Assembly (NCBI GenBank): GCA_025355645.1 | Contig: JANXZG010000043.1 | Coordinates: 1 to 64,000, forward strand | DNA from: Gammaproteobacteria bacterium | GTDB lineage: Bacteria > Pseudomonadota > Gammaproteobacteria > Steroidobacterales > Steroidobacteraceae | Direction of reading: 5' to 3' | Length of the DNA stretch: 64,000 nt | Shown here: positions 38,326 to 47,857 of the stretch, one piece after another | Layout: every line of letters starts with the position of its first letter | How positions within the stretch are numbered: the stretch's first letter is position 1 | Made by a program: the position numbers and the translations under genes | The notes under the pieces: model-generated | Database searches by the model: none | Seen by the model: the letters and a program-made list of their open reading frames with translations, nothing else | What the model was told of the DNA's origin: nothing

Positions 38326-38430
38326 CTAGCCTTTGGATGCCTTCTTTTCCCGCTTCGCGGCGCGCTTCTCTTCCAGCGTCTTGGCCGGCTTTTTCTTGCC
38401 TTCCTTCTTTCGGTCCATTCCCTTGCCCAT
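38326..38430 (-). CDS. small highly basic protein (34 aa), unknown
   Basis: ATG 38430 is preceded by a perfect AAGGAG 7 nt upstream, and the 34 codons end at TAG 38326-38328. The peptide starts MGKGMDRKKEGKKKPAKTLE and is about 40% Lys/Arg with no hydrophobic segment. MGKG-DR-KE-KKP starts are shared with short proteins seen in other gammaproteobacteria, so it looks real, but no function is known. It lies between a dehydrogenase and deaD. Nucleic-acid or ribosome contact is a guess from charge only. Confidence 0.65.
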   Translation of the reverse strand: MGKGMDRKKEGKKKPAKTLEEKRAAKREKKASKG

Positions 38431-38471
38431 GACTCGCTCCTTAAGGTTCAAACCAATGGATCAACTCTGAA

Positions 38472-40217
38472 TCAGCGCCGCGTAAGGACCTTGCGCGGCT
38501 TCGGCGGCTTCTCGGTCACATGCGTCAGGCGCAGCTCCCTGCCCGCGATCCGCACCTTCTGCAGCTTGGCAAATATCGTCTTGGGCATACCGCCCGGTAA
38601 ATCGACGAAACTGTGGTCCTCGCGAATATCCACCCGCCCGATGTGCACACCTTCGATGTCAGCCTCGTTGGCGATGGCGCCTACGATATTACCCGGCTTG
38701 ACGCCGTGGATCGAGCCGACCGCTATCCGGTACGTCTCCTTCTGGTACATCTCCTCCTTGAGCTTGCCGCGCTCCGGGCGCGGACGCTCCACACGCTGCT
38801 GTTCGGCGTCGGGAAGTGGCGGCGTTGCGGATGGCGGCGGCTCCGGCGGAGCATCGGTGCGCAGGGCTGGCAGCGGCAGATCCGGCGGCCGCGCTGCGGG
38901 CTTGCCGGCGAGCAGCAACGGCGTCTCCCCTTGCGCAAGCGAGGCGAGCGCCGCCGCGATGTCGACCAGCGGAATGCCGGTCTCCGCTTCGAGCTGTTCC
39001 AGCACCGGCTTGTAGTGCTCGATGCCCCCCGCCGCAAGCACATCGGTCACGCGCTTCCTGAACTTCGCGATGCGCCGGGTATTGACGGCATCGACACTCG
39101 GCAGGTTCATCTGCTCTATGGTCTGCCGTGTCGCTCGCTCGATCGCGCGCAGCATGTTGCGCTCGCGCGGCGCAATGAAGAGGATCGCCTCGCCCTTGCG
39201 CCCGGCACGTCCGGTGCGGCCGACCCGATGTACATAGGACTCCGTGTCATACGGGACGTCGTAATTGACAACATGTCCGATCCGCTCGACATCGAGGCCG
39301 CGTGCGGCCACATCGGTTGCTACGACGATGTCGATCTGCCCGGACTTCAGGCGCGCGATCGTGCGCTCGCGCAGCGGCTGCGGAATATCGCCGTTTAGAG
39401 GCGCCGCCGCGAAGCCGCGCGCCTCGAGCTTCTCGGCGAGTTCCACGGTCGAGTGCTTGGTGCGCGTGAACACCAGCATGCCGTCGAAGGGTTCAGCCTC
39501 GAGGATCCGGGTCAGGGCATCGAGCTTGTGCACGCCACTGACGACCCAGTAGCGATGATGGATGTTGGGCGCCGTGCTGGTCTTGCTCTTGACCGTGACT
39601 TCGACGGGTGATTTCAGGTGCTTTTGCGCGATCCGGCGGATCGGCGCGGCCAGCGTCGCGGAGAACAGTGCAACCTGCCTCTGCGGCGGCGTCTGCTCGA
39701 GGATGCTCTCGACCGCATCGACGAACCCCATGGCGAGCATTTCATCGGCTTCGTCGAGCACCAGCAGCTTCAGGCTGCCAAGCTTCAGCGTGCCCCGGTT
39801 CATATGGTCGATCACGCGCCCGGGCGTGCCCACGACGACGTGTACGCCGCGGCGCAAAGCATTGAGCTGCGGCTGATAACTCTGCCCGCCATAGATCGGC
39901 AGCACATGAAAGCCCGGCAGGCGCGCGGCATAGCGCTGGAACGCCTCGGCGACCTGTAGGGCGAGCTCGCGGGTCGGCACCAGCACGAGCACCTGCGGCT
40001 CGCGCCCCGCAAGGTCGATCTGCGTAAGTGCCGGCAACGCAAACGCCGCGGTCTTGCCGGTCCCGGTCTGCGCCTGGCCCAGCATGTCCTTGCCCGACAA
40101 AAGCACCGGGATCGTGGCGGCCTGGATCGGCGAGGGGGATTCGTAACCTACATCGGTCAGGGCCTGCAGAACCGGCTCGGATAACGCCAACTCGCGGAAA
40201 CTGGGGGTCTCACTCAT
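38472..40217 (-). CDS. deaD: DEAD-box ATP-dependent RNA helicase, DeaD/CsdA type
   Basis: 581 residues from ATG 40217. Q motif [19 protein letters not shown]; Walker A AQTGTGKT (49-56); DEAD (155-158); SAT (186-188); and [17 protein letters not shown] in the second RecA domain. The region after about 370 has the DeaD dimerisation-like segment. Residues about 500-570 form a DbpA-type RNA-binding domain ([28 protein letters not shown]), and the tail is basic. Cold-shock and ribosome-assembly helicases have this layout; a Pro-rich insertion near 450-475 separates the two C-terminal domains. Confidence 0.94.
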   Translation of the reverse strand: MSETPSFRELALSEPVLQALTDVGYESPSPIQAATIPVLLSGKDMLGQAQTGTGKTAAFALPALTQIDLAGREPQVLVLVPTRELALQVAEAFQRYAARLPGFHVLPIYGGQSYQPQLNALRRGVHVVVGTPGRVIDHMNRGTLKLGSLKLLVLDEADEMLAMGFVDAVESILEQTPPQRQVALFSATLAAPIRRIAQKHLKSPVEVTVKSKTSTAPNIHHRYWVVSGVHKLDALTRILEAEPFDGMLVFTRTKHSTVELAEKLEARGFAAAPLNGDIPQPLRERTIARLKSGQIDIVVATDVAARGLDVERIGHVVNYDVPYDTESYVHRVGRTGRAGRKGEAILFIAPRERNMLRAIERATRQTIEQMNLPSVDAVNTRRIAKFRKRVTDVLAAGGIEHYKPVLEQLEAETGIPLVDIAAALASLAQGETPLLLAGKPAARPPDLPLPALRTDAPPEPPPSATPPLPDAEQQRVERPRPERGKLKEEMYQKETYRIAVGSIHGVKPGNIVGAIANEADIEGVHIGRVDIREDHSFVDLPGGMPKTIFAKLQKVRIAGRELRLTHVTEKPPKPRKVLTRR

Positions 40218-40282
40218 GGGGTGCCTTCGGGAAAATTGGCGCACAGTCTAGCCCTTTGAATAGGTATTGCTACCATGACGGC

Positions 40283-41008
40283 ATGGGACGCATATTCGAA
40301 GTCAGGAAACATGCCATGTTCGCCCGCTGGAACCGCATGGCGAAGCAGTTCACTCGCGTCGCAAAGGACATCGCGATCGCGGTGCATGCGGGCGGCCCAG
40401 ACCCGGCAGCGAATTCCACGCTGCGCCGTGTGCTGCAGAATGCGCGTGCGGTCAACATGCCCAAGGACAAGACCGATGCCGCGATTCGCCGCGCCTCAGG
40501 CCAGGAGGCTGCTAATTATCTGCAGATACTCTACGAGGGCTACGCGCCGCATGGCGTCGCGCTGCTGGTGGAGACGGCGACCGACAACCCGACCCGCACC
40601 GTGGGCAATGTGCGCAATATTTTCTCGAAGAATGGCGGCAATCTCGGCACCACCGGCAGCGTCAGTTTCCAGTTCAAGAAGATGGGCGTGTTCCGCCTCG
40701 ATCCATCGGTGGTGAAGGATCAGGACGAGCTGGAGCTCGACCTGATCGACCACGGGCTGGAGGAGATGGGCGAGAGCACGGGCGATAAGGGCGAGGCGCA
40801 GCTGGTCATCCGCTGCGCATTCAACGATTTCGGCAAATTACAGGAAGCGCTGGAGAAGCGCGGCCTCGTGCCGCTGTCTGCCGAGCATGAATACATCTGC
40901 AGCGTGCCGACGGCATTGCCTGAGAGCCACGCCGCCGAAGTCCTCGCCCTGATCGACAAGCTCGAGCAGGATGATGACGTGCAGAAAGTCTTCCACACGC
41001 TCGCCTGA
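40283..41008 (+). CDS. YebC/PmpR family protein
   Basis: 241 residues from ATG 40283. [55 protein letters not shown] is the family core. [22 protein letters not shown] and the C-terminal [13 protein letters not shown] follow. The N-terminus [24 protein letters not shown] is unlike the usual gammaproteobacterial MAGHSKWANIKHRK start and closer to the version common in Bacteroidetes. YebC proteins act as transcription regulators or, as recently shown, relieve ribosome stalling at polyproline. The usual ruvC-linked yebC is not in this window, so this is probably a second copy. Confidence 0.9.
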   Translation: MGRIFEVRKHAMFARWNRMAKQFTRVAKDIAIAVHAGGPDPAANSTLRRVLQNARAVNMPKDKTDAAIRRASGQEAANYLQILYEGYAPHGVALLVETATDNPTRTVGNVRNIFSKNGGNLGTTGSVSFQFKKMGVFRLDPSVVKDQDELELDLIDHGLEEMGESTGDKGEAQLVIRCAFNDFGKLQEALEKRGLVPLSAEHEYICSVPTALPESHAAEVLALIDKLEQDDDVQKVFHTLA

Positions 41009-41127
41009 TGCCCCGGCTGGGCGCCGCCCGCCCTGCCCGTCCGTTAATGATGCTTAATCCCGTCATCCGGCGCGGGGTGCCGGCCGTTGTTCTTCTCAGG
41101 AACAGGTCAAGTTAAGGAGAGCGGGCC

Positions 41128-41286
41128 ATGAACACCGTACTGAAGTTACTCGTGCCGATTGGATTCACGTTGATGGCCGGCTGCGTGATCGCACCGGTGG
41201 GTCCGCGGCACCCCTATCCGGGTCTTTATTATGGCGCTCGTGTCGGGCTGATCGCGCCGGTCCCGGTGATCGTCGTCCGGCCGTAA
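41128..41286 (+). CDS. small predicted lipoprotein (52 aa)
   Basis: ATG 41128 follows a strong AAGGAGA 7 nt upstream. The N-terminus MNTVLKLLVPIGFTLMAGC is a lipoprotein signal with Cys19 in a TLMAGC lipobox. The mature 34 residues are rich in Pro, Gly, Tyr and Val (HPYPGLYYGARVG) and end IVVRP. No family recognised; similar tiny lipoproteins with PYPGxYYG-like tails are common in proteobacterial envelopes. It ends 12 nt before the convergent Nudix gene. Confidence 0.7.
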   Translation: MNTVLKLLVPIGFTLMAGCVIAPVGPRHPYPGLYYGARVGLIAPVPVIVVRP

Positions 41287-41298
41287 CCCGCGCCGCAA

Positions 41299-41757
41299 TT
41301 ATGGTTGTACGGGAACGTGGAAGATGGTCGAGTGCGCCCATTGCACGACCGGCTTCAGCCGCGGTGAAACGATCGAAAGGGCCTTTTCGAAATTGACCCA
41401 GCAGGCTTCCTGGTGCTCCGGGAAGCCGAGCTCCGGATTGACTTTCAATTCAACGTGGCGCTGCTTGCTGCGTGCGATGTAGTAGCGCGCAACCTTGTCC
41501 TTGCGATAGGGCCCCGTCTCCATGAATATCGGTCCCCAGTCGAACGAGACTTCGCCAATCGAAGTCTCCTCGAGCAGCTCGCGTAGCGCCGCATCGATCG
41601 GCGCCTCGCCAGCCTCGACCATTCCCTTCGGGAAATCCCAGTTGCGGTAGGCGCGCAGCAACAGGAAATGCAATTTCCGGTTTGCGAGATTTACCACCAC
41701 GACCCCGGCCGAGAGTCTGGCTTTGGTTGCTGCTGCCACGGTGGTGGGGCCCTGCAT
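41299..41757 (-). CDS. Nudix hydrolase (Ap4A-type)
   Basis: 152 residues. The Nudix box G-x5-E-x7-REUxEExGU is present as GMVEAGEAPIDAALRELLEETSI, preceded by NWDFPKG. The pattern WDFPKG...REL-EET is that of bis(5'-nucleosyl)-tetraphosphatases and related pyrophosphohydrolases. The substrate is not certain: dinucleoside polyphosphates, nucleotides or mRNA caps are all possible. Divergent from oxyR across 42 nt, which may indicate shared oxidative-stress context. Confidence 0.88.
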   Translation of the reverse strand: MQGPTTVAAATKARLSAGVVVVNLANRKLHFLLLRAYRNWDFPKGMVEAGEAPIDAALRELLEETSIGEVSFDWGPIFMETGPYRKDKVARYYIARSKQRHVELKVNPELGFPEHQEACWVNFEKALSIVSPRLKPVVQWAHSTIFHVPVQP

Positions 41758-41799
41758 GAAATAGTTCAGCGACGATATGGGTATACTTGTCGATCATAC

Positions 41800-42696
41800 A
41801 TGAACCTCAAAGACCTGAAATATCTGGTTGCGCTGGCTGATACCGGACATTTTGGCAAGGCCGCGGAGCGGACCTTTGTCAGCCAGCCGACGCTGTCCGC
41901 GCAGCTGAAAAAGCTTGAGGAATTCCTGGGGGTCAAGCTGGTCGAGCGGCAACCCAACAATGTGCAGTTGACTGACGTCGGCAAGCAGGTCGTGATCCGC
42001 GCGCGGCGCATGCTTGAGCATGGCGAGGAGATCGTTGCGCTCGCGCGCAACCAGGCCGATCCCCTGTCAGGACGGATCAAGGTGGCGCTGATCCCGACCG
42101 TGGGTCCGTACCTGTTGCCGCGGGTCACACAGAAAATCCGCAAGGCGCTGCCGAACCTCGGCCTCATGCTGTACGAATATCAGACGGAGCCACTGCTGAA
42201 ACGCCTGCGCGATGGGGAAATTGATCTTGGCATCATTGCCCTGCCGAGCGATGCGGAGGGGCTCGAATCGCGCGTGTTATATCAGGAGGCCTTCATGCTC
42301 GCCATCCCCCAGCAACATCCGCTCAGGGACAAGGCGGTTATCAAGATTCAGGACTTGCAAGGCCAGGCGCTGTTGCTGCTCGAGGACGGGCATTGCCTGC
42401 GCGACCAGGCCCTCGAGGTATGCAGCCGGGTTGATGTGCACGAAGTGGAAGATTTCCGCGCGACCAGCCTCGAGACGCTTAGGCAAATGGTCGTCGCGGG
42501 CCTTGGCATCACGCTGCTGCCGGAACTGGCCGTGGAATCGCCCTTTGGAGGACAGCGCGGCCTGACGATCCGCCCGTTCGCAAAACCCGCGCCCTCGCGC
42601 ACGATCGGCGCCGTGTGGCGTAAGTCCAGCACCCGTACGGCAGCCATCGGCGAGTTTTGCCGAGTCGTCGATCAGGTCATGGCGCGGCGCGGCTGA
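41800..42696 (+). CDS. oxyR: LysR-type peroxide sensor OxyR
   Basis: 298 residues from ATG 41800. The winged HTH has MNLKDLKYLVALADTGHFGKAAERTFVSQPTLSAQLKKLEE. The redox cysteines fall at exactly 199 and 208 in LEDGHCLRDQALEVC, the E. coli OxyR positions that form the regulatory disulfide. The inducer domain ends with TIGAVWRKSSTR. It activates katG/ahpC-type genes on peroxide exposure. The 42-nt gap to the Nudix gene contains TATACT (41782-41787) as a possible -10. Confidence 0.95.
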   Translation: MNLKDLKYLVALADTGHFGKAAERTFVSQPTLSAQLKKLEEFLGVKLVERQPNNVQLTDVGKQVVIRARRMLEHGEEIVALARNQADPLSGRIKVALIPTVGPYLLPRVTQKIRKALPNLGLMLYEYQTEPLLKRLRDGEIDLGIIALPSDAEGLESRVLYQEAFMLAIPQQHPLRDKAVIKIQDLQGQALLLLEDGHCLRDQALEVCSRVDVHEVEDFRATSLETLRQMVVAGLGITLLPELAVESPFGGQRGLTIRPFAKPAPSRTIGAVWRKSSTRTAAIGEFCRVVDQVMARRG

Positions 42697-42704
42697 CCTG
42701 CGCC

Positions 42705-43928
42705 GTGAGCGACCAGGACTGGCCATTTCACGCCGCTGACGCGGCCATATTCGAGGCGCTCGCGAGCGGTGCGCATGCGCCAAGTTTGCGAGCCTATTTT
42801 GGCGCGGCGAATTATGCCGACCTTGTCGCGCTCGCGGCAGGCAAGGCTCGAAAAATACGGCGCGGCGCGCAGGTGCTGATATTGCCGGGCATCATGGGAT
42901 CGAAGCTCGGGTGCGCGCCCGAGGCGCATAAACCCGGCGCGGTCGTGTGGTTCGATCCTGCGACCATTTCCACCGGGGCGCTGGACGAACTTGCACTGCC
43001 TGAGGGTCGCAAGCTCGGGCTTAAGGGCGTACAGCTATTCGCCTATGCGCGGCTGCTGCTCGAGTTGCGCCAGCAGGGCTACGATGCCGCCCTGCACCCT
43101 TACGATTGGCGCCTTGGGCTCGAGGAACTGGGAGAACTGCTCGCGGCGCGCATCGAGGCAAGTCGCGAGCCCGTCATCCTGGTCGGTCATAGCATGGGGG
43201 GCCTCATCGCGCGCATGGCGATGGCGATGCTGCCGAAGCGCCATGTGCGCAAGCTGATACTGCTCGCTACGCCGAATTTCGGCTCGTTCGCCGCGGTGCA
43301 GGCGCTGCGCGGCACCTATGGCTTCGTGCGCAAGGTCGCGCGCCTGGACCTGGCGAACTCGCCGGCCTATCTCGCCAGCCGCGTCTTCCATACCTTCACC
43401 GGTCTCTATCATTTGCTGCCGTCGGGCGGCGCGCCTAAGGTCGATAATTTGTGCCGCGCCCATCGCTGGCCGGCGAGCGGATTGCAGCCTGACGAGCAGC
43501 AGCTGCGGCAGGTCGCACAGGTGCGCGCGAAACTTGCGCCCCCGGACCAGCGCATGGTGCAGATCGCCGGCGTCAATCAGCCGACGGTCGTCGGCGTTCG
43601 CCGCAAGGCCAACGGCTTCGAATATCGCTTGGGATGGCGCGGCGATGGGACCGTGCCGCTGGTCATGGCCTTGCTGCCAAAACTTCCGACCTACTATGTA
43701 CGCGAGCTGCACGCGCGGCTGCCCTGCAATGGCGCCGTCATTCGAGGTGTCATTGATATCATCCGCAGCGGCCGCGCCCACACCCTGCCCAAGCGCTGGC
43801 GCAGCCGTGTAGAATTGCTGCCCAGCACCGACGATGCCACGTTGAGCAAAACCGGCCGTGGCAAGATCGACTGGCTGGATCTTGATGCGGACGGCCGCGA
43901 AGCAGTTATGGCGGATCTGAACTCATGA
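42705..43928 (+). CDS. LCAT/lipase-like alpha/beta hydrolase
   Basis: 407 residues from GTG 42705, 8 nt after oxyR. ILPGIMGSKLGC at about 59-70 is the oxyanion-side motif typical of LCAT and related acyltransferases/phospholipases. The nucleophile elbow is VGHSMGGLIAR with Ser163. RGDGTVP near 315 provides the likely acid region and a His follows in ELHARL. No signal peptide is seen. It probably hydrolyses or transfers an acyl chain, with the substrate unknown. Its stop overlaps the next gene by ATGA. Confidence 0.82.
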   Translation: MSDQDWPFHAADAAIFEALASGAHAPSLRAYFGAANYADLVALAAGKARKIRRGAQVLILPGIMGSKLGCAPEAHKPGAVVWFDPATISTGALDELALPEGRKLGLKGVQLFAYARLLLELRQQGYDAALHPYDWRLGLEELGELLAARIEASREPVILVGHSMGGLIARMAMAMLPKRHVRKLILLATPNFGSFAAVQALRGTYGFVRKVARLDLANSPAYLASRVFHTFTGLYHLLPSGGAPKVDNLCRAHRWPASGLQPDEQQLRQVAQVRAKLAPPDQRMVQIAGVNQPTVVGVRRKANGFEYRLGWRGDGTVPLVMALLPKLPTYYVRELHARLPCNGAVIRGVIDIIRSGRAHTLPKRWRSRVELLPSTDDATLSKTGRGKIDWLDLDADGREAVMADLNS

Positions 43929-44641
43929 CAACGGCCGGCATACCACCGATCGATCGGGCGTTCGTCGATGCGAACCAGCTCGTGGAACGCTACCTCGACA
44001 ACAAGTTGCCCTACAAGGGCCAGCGCGACCTGGAAAATTGGTGCCGGGCAAATCCCGATTACGTGCGCGAGCGGCAGCTGTCCGAGCGCACTGTAGCGAG
44101 CCTTAAGCTGCTCGAAGCCAGCGGCATGCCGCAGGACCTGTCCGAACCCCGAGTACCATGGTGGAAAAAGCCACAGGTGCTGGGGCTTGCCTGCGCCATT
44201 GCGCTCGCCTCCCTGGTCGCATGCGCTGTGCTCGCTGGCAAGCTGACGCTGATCAGCGGGCGGCTCGAGGATGCGCACCGGCTGGCCACGCAGGGATCGC
44301 TCGCACCGCCGAATTCCATGCATGCCCTGCGCATCCAGCCGGATCGCGCGGCTGGGCTCGGCAACGCGATGATCAAGGTCGATCACACCGTGCCGCAGCT
44401 GATTGATGTCGGCATCGACATGTCGTATTCGTCGGAGAAGCGCTTCCGGGTCACGATCGACAAGCGCGACCAGGCGCGTGCGCTGGTGCTTGGGGCCCTG
44501 TCGAAGGATTCAAATGGTGAAATGCATGTCTCTTTCAACACTACCGCGCTCAGCAGCGGCCGCTACGACGTCAGCATCCAGGCCCTGCCGTTGATCGGCG
44601 CCGCGGTGGATGCGGGCTGGCTGACCATTGAGGTGCGCTAA
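43925..44641 (+). CDS. hypothetical single-pass membrane protein
   Basis: 238 residues, no family recognised. An acidic-basic N-terminal region of about 75 residues (LVERYLDNKLPYKGQRDLENWCRANPDYVRERQL) resembles the cytosolic head of anti-sigma-like proteins but lacks the HxxxCxxC zinc motif. A transmembrane helix at about 82-106 is followed by an extracytoplasmic beta-rich domain (RFRVTIDKRDQARALVLG, ending WLTIEVR). It overlaps the LCAT-like hydrolase by ATGA, so the two are likely expressed together. Confidence 0.65.
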   Translation: MTTAGIPPIDRAFVDANQLVERYLDNKLPYKGQRDLENWCRANPDYVRERQLSERTVASLKLLEASGMPQDLSEPRVPWWKKPQVLGLACAIALASLVACAVLAGKLTLISGRLEDAHRLATQGSLAPPNSMHALRIQPDRAAGLGNAMIKVDHTVPQLIDVGIDMSYSSEKRFRVTIDKRDQARALVLGALSKDSNGEMHVSFNTTALSSGRYDVSIQALPLIGAAVDAGWLTIEVR

Positions 44642-44644
44642 ACG

Positions 44645-47134
44645 CTAGTTCTCGCGCAGGCTCACGACCGGCGGCGTGGTCACGACGCGCCGCGTCGCCA
44701 GCGTTCCGCTGATTCCGACCAGCAGGGTCCCGCAGACCAGGCCAACGATCCAGACCAGCGGGTCGAAATGATATTCGAGCGAGAGCAGCCGCCGCGCCAG
44801 CACCAGGCCAATCAGGCTTGCGCCGATGGCGGCAAGAATGCCGGCAAGAAATCCGAGCGCGCAGAATTCCGCGGCGATTCCCTGCAGCACCGTGGCGCGA
44901 CTCGCGCCAAGTGTGCGCAGCATCGCGCTTTCATAGCGCCGTTCATCGCGCGTTGACTGCACTGCGGCCAGCAGCACGACAACGCCGGCGGCCAGCGTGA
45001 ACAGGAACACATACTGCACGGCGAGCGAGGCGCGATCCATGATCTCGCGGATCTGCCGCAGGATCGCATCCACGTCGACCACCGAGACCGTTGGAAAGCG
45101 GCGTACCAGTCCGAGCAACGCGGGGCGCTCGGCGGGAGTCAGGTAGACGCTGGTCATATAGGTACCGGCCGTGCCATCCAGCAGGCCTGGCGGGAAGACC
45201 AGGAAGAAGTTCGGCCGGAAACTATCCCAGCGGATCTTGCGCACGCTCGCGACCTCGACGTTCAGCGTCTCGCCGGCTACATCAAAGCGCAGATGATCGC
45301 CGGGCTTTAGGTGCAAGGCTTCCTGGTATTCGGAGGAGATCGACACCAGCGGCTTGCCCCGGTCGGCAGCGCTCCACCAGCGCCCTTCGATCAGCTGGTT
45401 GTCCGGCATCAGCTCCTCGGACCATGTCAGGTTCTGCTCGCGCTCGAGAAAGGACCGGCCGGAATCCTGCTTGAATTTCAGCTGCTCCGCAGGGGTATCG
45501 TTGATCGCCGTCATGCGCGCGCGGATCATCGGGTACATCACGGGACTGCCCAGGTGGTTAGCAGCCAGGTAGTCCTGCAGCGGCGCGCGTTCGTCGGGAC
45601 GTATGTTGATCAGGAAATTGTTCGGCACGTCGTTCGCGAGGCTGTGGCGCCAATCGGCGAGCAGGTCGCCGCGCACGACGGCGAGCACCAGCAGCACCAT
45701 CAGCCCCAAGCCGAATGCAACGATCTGCACCACGCTGGAGGCGCCGCGGCGTGAGACATTCGCGAGGCCATAGCGCCAGGCCACGCCCACGCCGCCGCGC
45801 AAGCGCCCCGTTAGGCGCACCAGCGCGACGCCCGCGAGTGCCAGGGCGGCGCCGACCACAACGACGCCCGCCAGCACCGTGAATACAAGCTCGGTGTCCC
45901 GCACCAGTACCCACAGGATCGCAACCAGTGCCGCCACCGCGAGCAGGTAGCTGATGCCGTAACGCAATGGCGGGGCCGCAACGGTCTTGCGCAGCACCCG
46001 TGCGGGTGGTGTGTTCTTCAGCTGCAACAGCGGCGGCAGGGCAAAGCCAATCAGCATGGCACTGACCGTAACGAATGCGAGCAGCAATGGCGCGAGCGAA
46101 GCGGGCGGCAGATTGGTGCGGATCAGGTCGCGCAACAGCCAGGCAATTCCCTGCTGCGCCAGGAACCCGGTGACGGCGCCGACGCCAACCGCCGCCGCCG
46201 CGAGCAGCGCAAGTTCAACGACTGACACGGCCAATACGAAACCCTGCGCCGCGCCCATGCATTTCATCAGGGCCACCGCATCGATATGCCGCGCCACATA
46301 GCGCCTCGCACCCATGGCAACCGCCACAGCCCCCAGCAGCACGGAGGCGAGGCTGGCCAGGCTCAGGAAGCGGCTTGCCCGATCGATGGCGGCAGTCAGT
46401 TGCCGGCTGGCGTCGTCGACTTCGCGCAGCCGCTCACCCGCGCCTTTATGGGCGGTCAGCCAGTCTCGAAATCCGTTAACCGATGCCGGGGGCCCGGCGA
46501 ATAGCGCGGCATAGTTGACGCGGCTGCCCGGCTGGATCAGCTGAGTGGCGTCGAGGTCCGCAATATTCATCAACACAGCGGGCGCCAGGCTGACAAACCC
46601 CGTGCCCTGGTCGGGACGGTAATCAAGCACCCGCGTGATGCGCAGTGCTGACTCGCCGATCCGCACCCTAGCGCCGACGCTGAGCGACAACTGGGCCATG
46701 GCGCGCCCATCGACCCAGCACTCGCCAGAGTTTGGGATCAGGGTCGTCGCCTGTGCGGCCCCGAAGGGCGTATCGGCGATGCGCAGCCGCCCGCGCAGCG
46801 GATAGCCGCTCGTGATTGCCTGGATGGATACCAGCTGGCTGGCCGCGCCGTTGAATACGGCGGTCGGAAAGGACCAGATCTGCGCGGTCGCCAGGCCCTG
46901 CTCTTGCGCCGCATCGAAGTAGCGCTGCGGCACAGGCTGTGAGGACTCGAGGCGCAGGTCCGCGGCCAGGACTTCGCCTGCCTGCGCGCGGACCGCCTGC
47001 GTGATGCGGTTGGTGAAGAACCCTACTGCCGTCAAGGATGCCGTCGCGACGGTCAGGGCCAGCAGCAATACCGACAGCTCGCCCGATTTCAAGTCGCGCC
47101 ACAGATTACGCAAGGCAAAACGCAGGACGCGCAT
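44645..47134 (-). CDS. ybbP: FtsX-like ABC transporter permease (YbbP type)
   Basis: 829 residues. Starts RFALRNLWRDLKSGELSVLLLALTVA and ends ISGTLATRRVVTTPPVVSLREN, the signature of YbbP-like permeases with about 10 membrane helices and two large periplasmic MacB-like domains (about residues 45-240 and 500-690). Two FtsX cores lie near 255-350 and 700-825. MacB/FtsX-superfamily systems transmit ATP energy to the periplasm, possibly for lipid or protein handling. It is 10 nt after the ATPase gene and forms one system with it. Confidence 0.93.
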   Translation of the reverse strand: MRVLRFALRNLWRDLKSGELSVLLLALTVATASLTAVGFFTNRITQAVRAQAGEVLAADLRLESSQPVPQRYFDAAQEQGLATAQIWSFPTAVFNGAASQLVSIQAITSGYPLRGRLRIADTPFGAAQATTLIPNSGECWVDGRAMAQLSLSVGARVRIGESALRITRVLDYRPDQGTGFVSLAPAVLMNIADLDATQLIQPGSRVNYAALFAGPPASVNGFRDWLTAHKGAGERLREVDDASRQLTAAIDRASRFLSLASLASVLLGAVAVAMGARRYVARHIDAVALMKCMGAAQGFVLAVSVVELALLAAAAVGVGAVTGFLAQQGIAWLLRDLIRTNLPPASLAPLLLAFVTVSAMLIGFALPPLLQLKNTPPARVLRKTVAAPPLRYGISYLLAVAALVAILWVLVRDTELVFTVLAGVVVVGAALALAGVALVRLTGRLRGGVGVAWRYGLANVSRRGASSVVQIVAFGLGLMVLLVLAVVRGDLLADWRHSLANDVPNNFLINIRPDERAPLQDYLAANHLGSPVMYPMIRARMTAINDTPAEQLKFKQDSGRSFLEREQNLTWSEELMPDNQLIEGRWWSAADRGKPLVSISSEYQEALHLKPGDHLRFDVAGETLNVEVASVRKIRWDSFRPNFFLVFPPGLLDGTAGTYMTSVYLTPAERPALLGLVRRFPTVSVVDVDAILRQIREIMDRASLAVQYVFLFTLAAGVVVLLAAVQSTRDERRYESAMLRTLGASRATVLQGIAAEFCALGFLAGILAAIGASLIGLVLARRLLSLEYHFDPLVWIVGLVCGTLLVGISGTLATRRVVTTPPVVSLREN

Positions 47135-47144
47135 TCGTGGCCGC

Positions 47145-47846
47145 TCAGCCAGCGCCCTGCATCACGGTGCGTCCGCCATCGAGTTCCAGCATGCGGTTGC
47201 AGCGGCTCGCCAGCGAGCGGTCATGCGTGACCAGCACGAGCGTGCTGCCAGTGCTTCGATTCAGCTCAAACATCAGGTCGGTGACGCGCTGTCCGGTGTG
47301 GGTATCGAGGTTGCCCGTCGGCTCATCGGCGAACAGCACGTCAGGATGGGTTACGTAGGCGCGCGCGATTGCAACGCGTTGCTGCTCGCCGCCCGATAAT
47401 TGTTTCGGGTAATGCGCCAGGCGCGCGCCGAGCCCCACCTGTACGAGCGCCTCGCCAGCAATCTTGCGCGCATCGGGCCTTGCCCCTAGCTCTAGCGGCA
47501 GCATGACGTTCTCGATCGCGGTCAGCGAGGGGATCAGGTGAAAGGACTGGAACACGAATCCGACATGCCGGCCGCGTAGGGCCGCACGGCCATCCTCGCC
47601 CAGTGGGCCAAGATCAATGCCGGCGATCAGGACCTGCCCGGTCGAGGGGGTGTCGAGCCCCGCGAGCAGCGCCAGTAACGTAGATTTTCCGGCGCCGGAG
47701 GGGCCGACGATCGCGAGCGATTCCCCGGCGCGCACACGTAGGCTGACGTCGGCGAGTATAGTCAGCGAACCTTCGGGGCTCGCCACTGTCTTCGATACCT
47801 GCCGGGCTTCGAGGACGATTTTTCCCTGTATGTCGTGATCAGTCAT
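47145..47846 (-). CDS. ybbA: ABC transporter ATP-binding protein (YbbA type)
   Basis: 233 residues from ATG 47846; an ATG at 47855 is possible but lies 3 nt from the divergent gene's start. Walker A GPSGAGKSTLL, Q-loop VFQSFHL, signature LSGGEQQRVAIARA, Walker B DVLFADEPTGNLD and H-loop VTHDRSLA are all present. This is the MacB/LolD-like ATPase class. The ybbA-ybbP pair divergent from a TesA-type gene is the E. coli arrangement. Confidence 0.94.
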   Translation of the reverse strand: MTDHDIQGKIVLEARQVSKTVASPEGSLTILADVSLRVRAGESLAIVGPSGAGKSTLLALLAGLDTPSTGQVLIAGIDLGPLGEDGRAALRGRHVGFVFQSFHLIPSLTAIENVMLPLELGARPDARKIAGEALVQVGLGARLAHYPKQLSGGEQQRVAIARAYVTHPDVLFADEPTGNLDTHTGQRVTDLMFELNRSTGSTLVLVTHDRSLASRCNRMLELDGGRTVMQGAG

Positions 47847-47857
47847 CCGGAGCATCC

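Noticed and set aside
41758-41799. OxyR-type ATAG-N7-CTAT tetrads in the Nudix/oxyR gap
   Set aside because: Only one ATAG block and a partial ATAC fit at 11-nt spacing; about 9 of 16 consensus bases match, too few to call a site although autoregulation is expected from the family.
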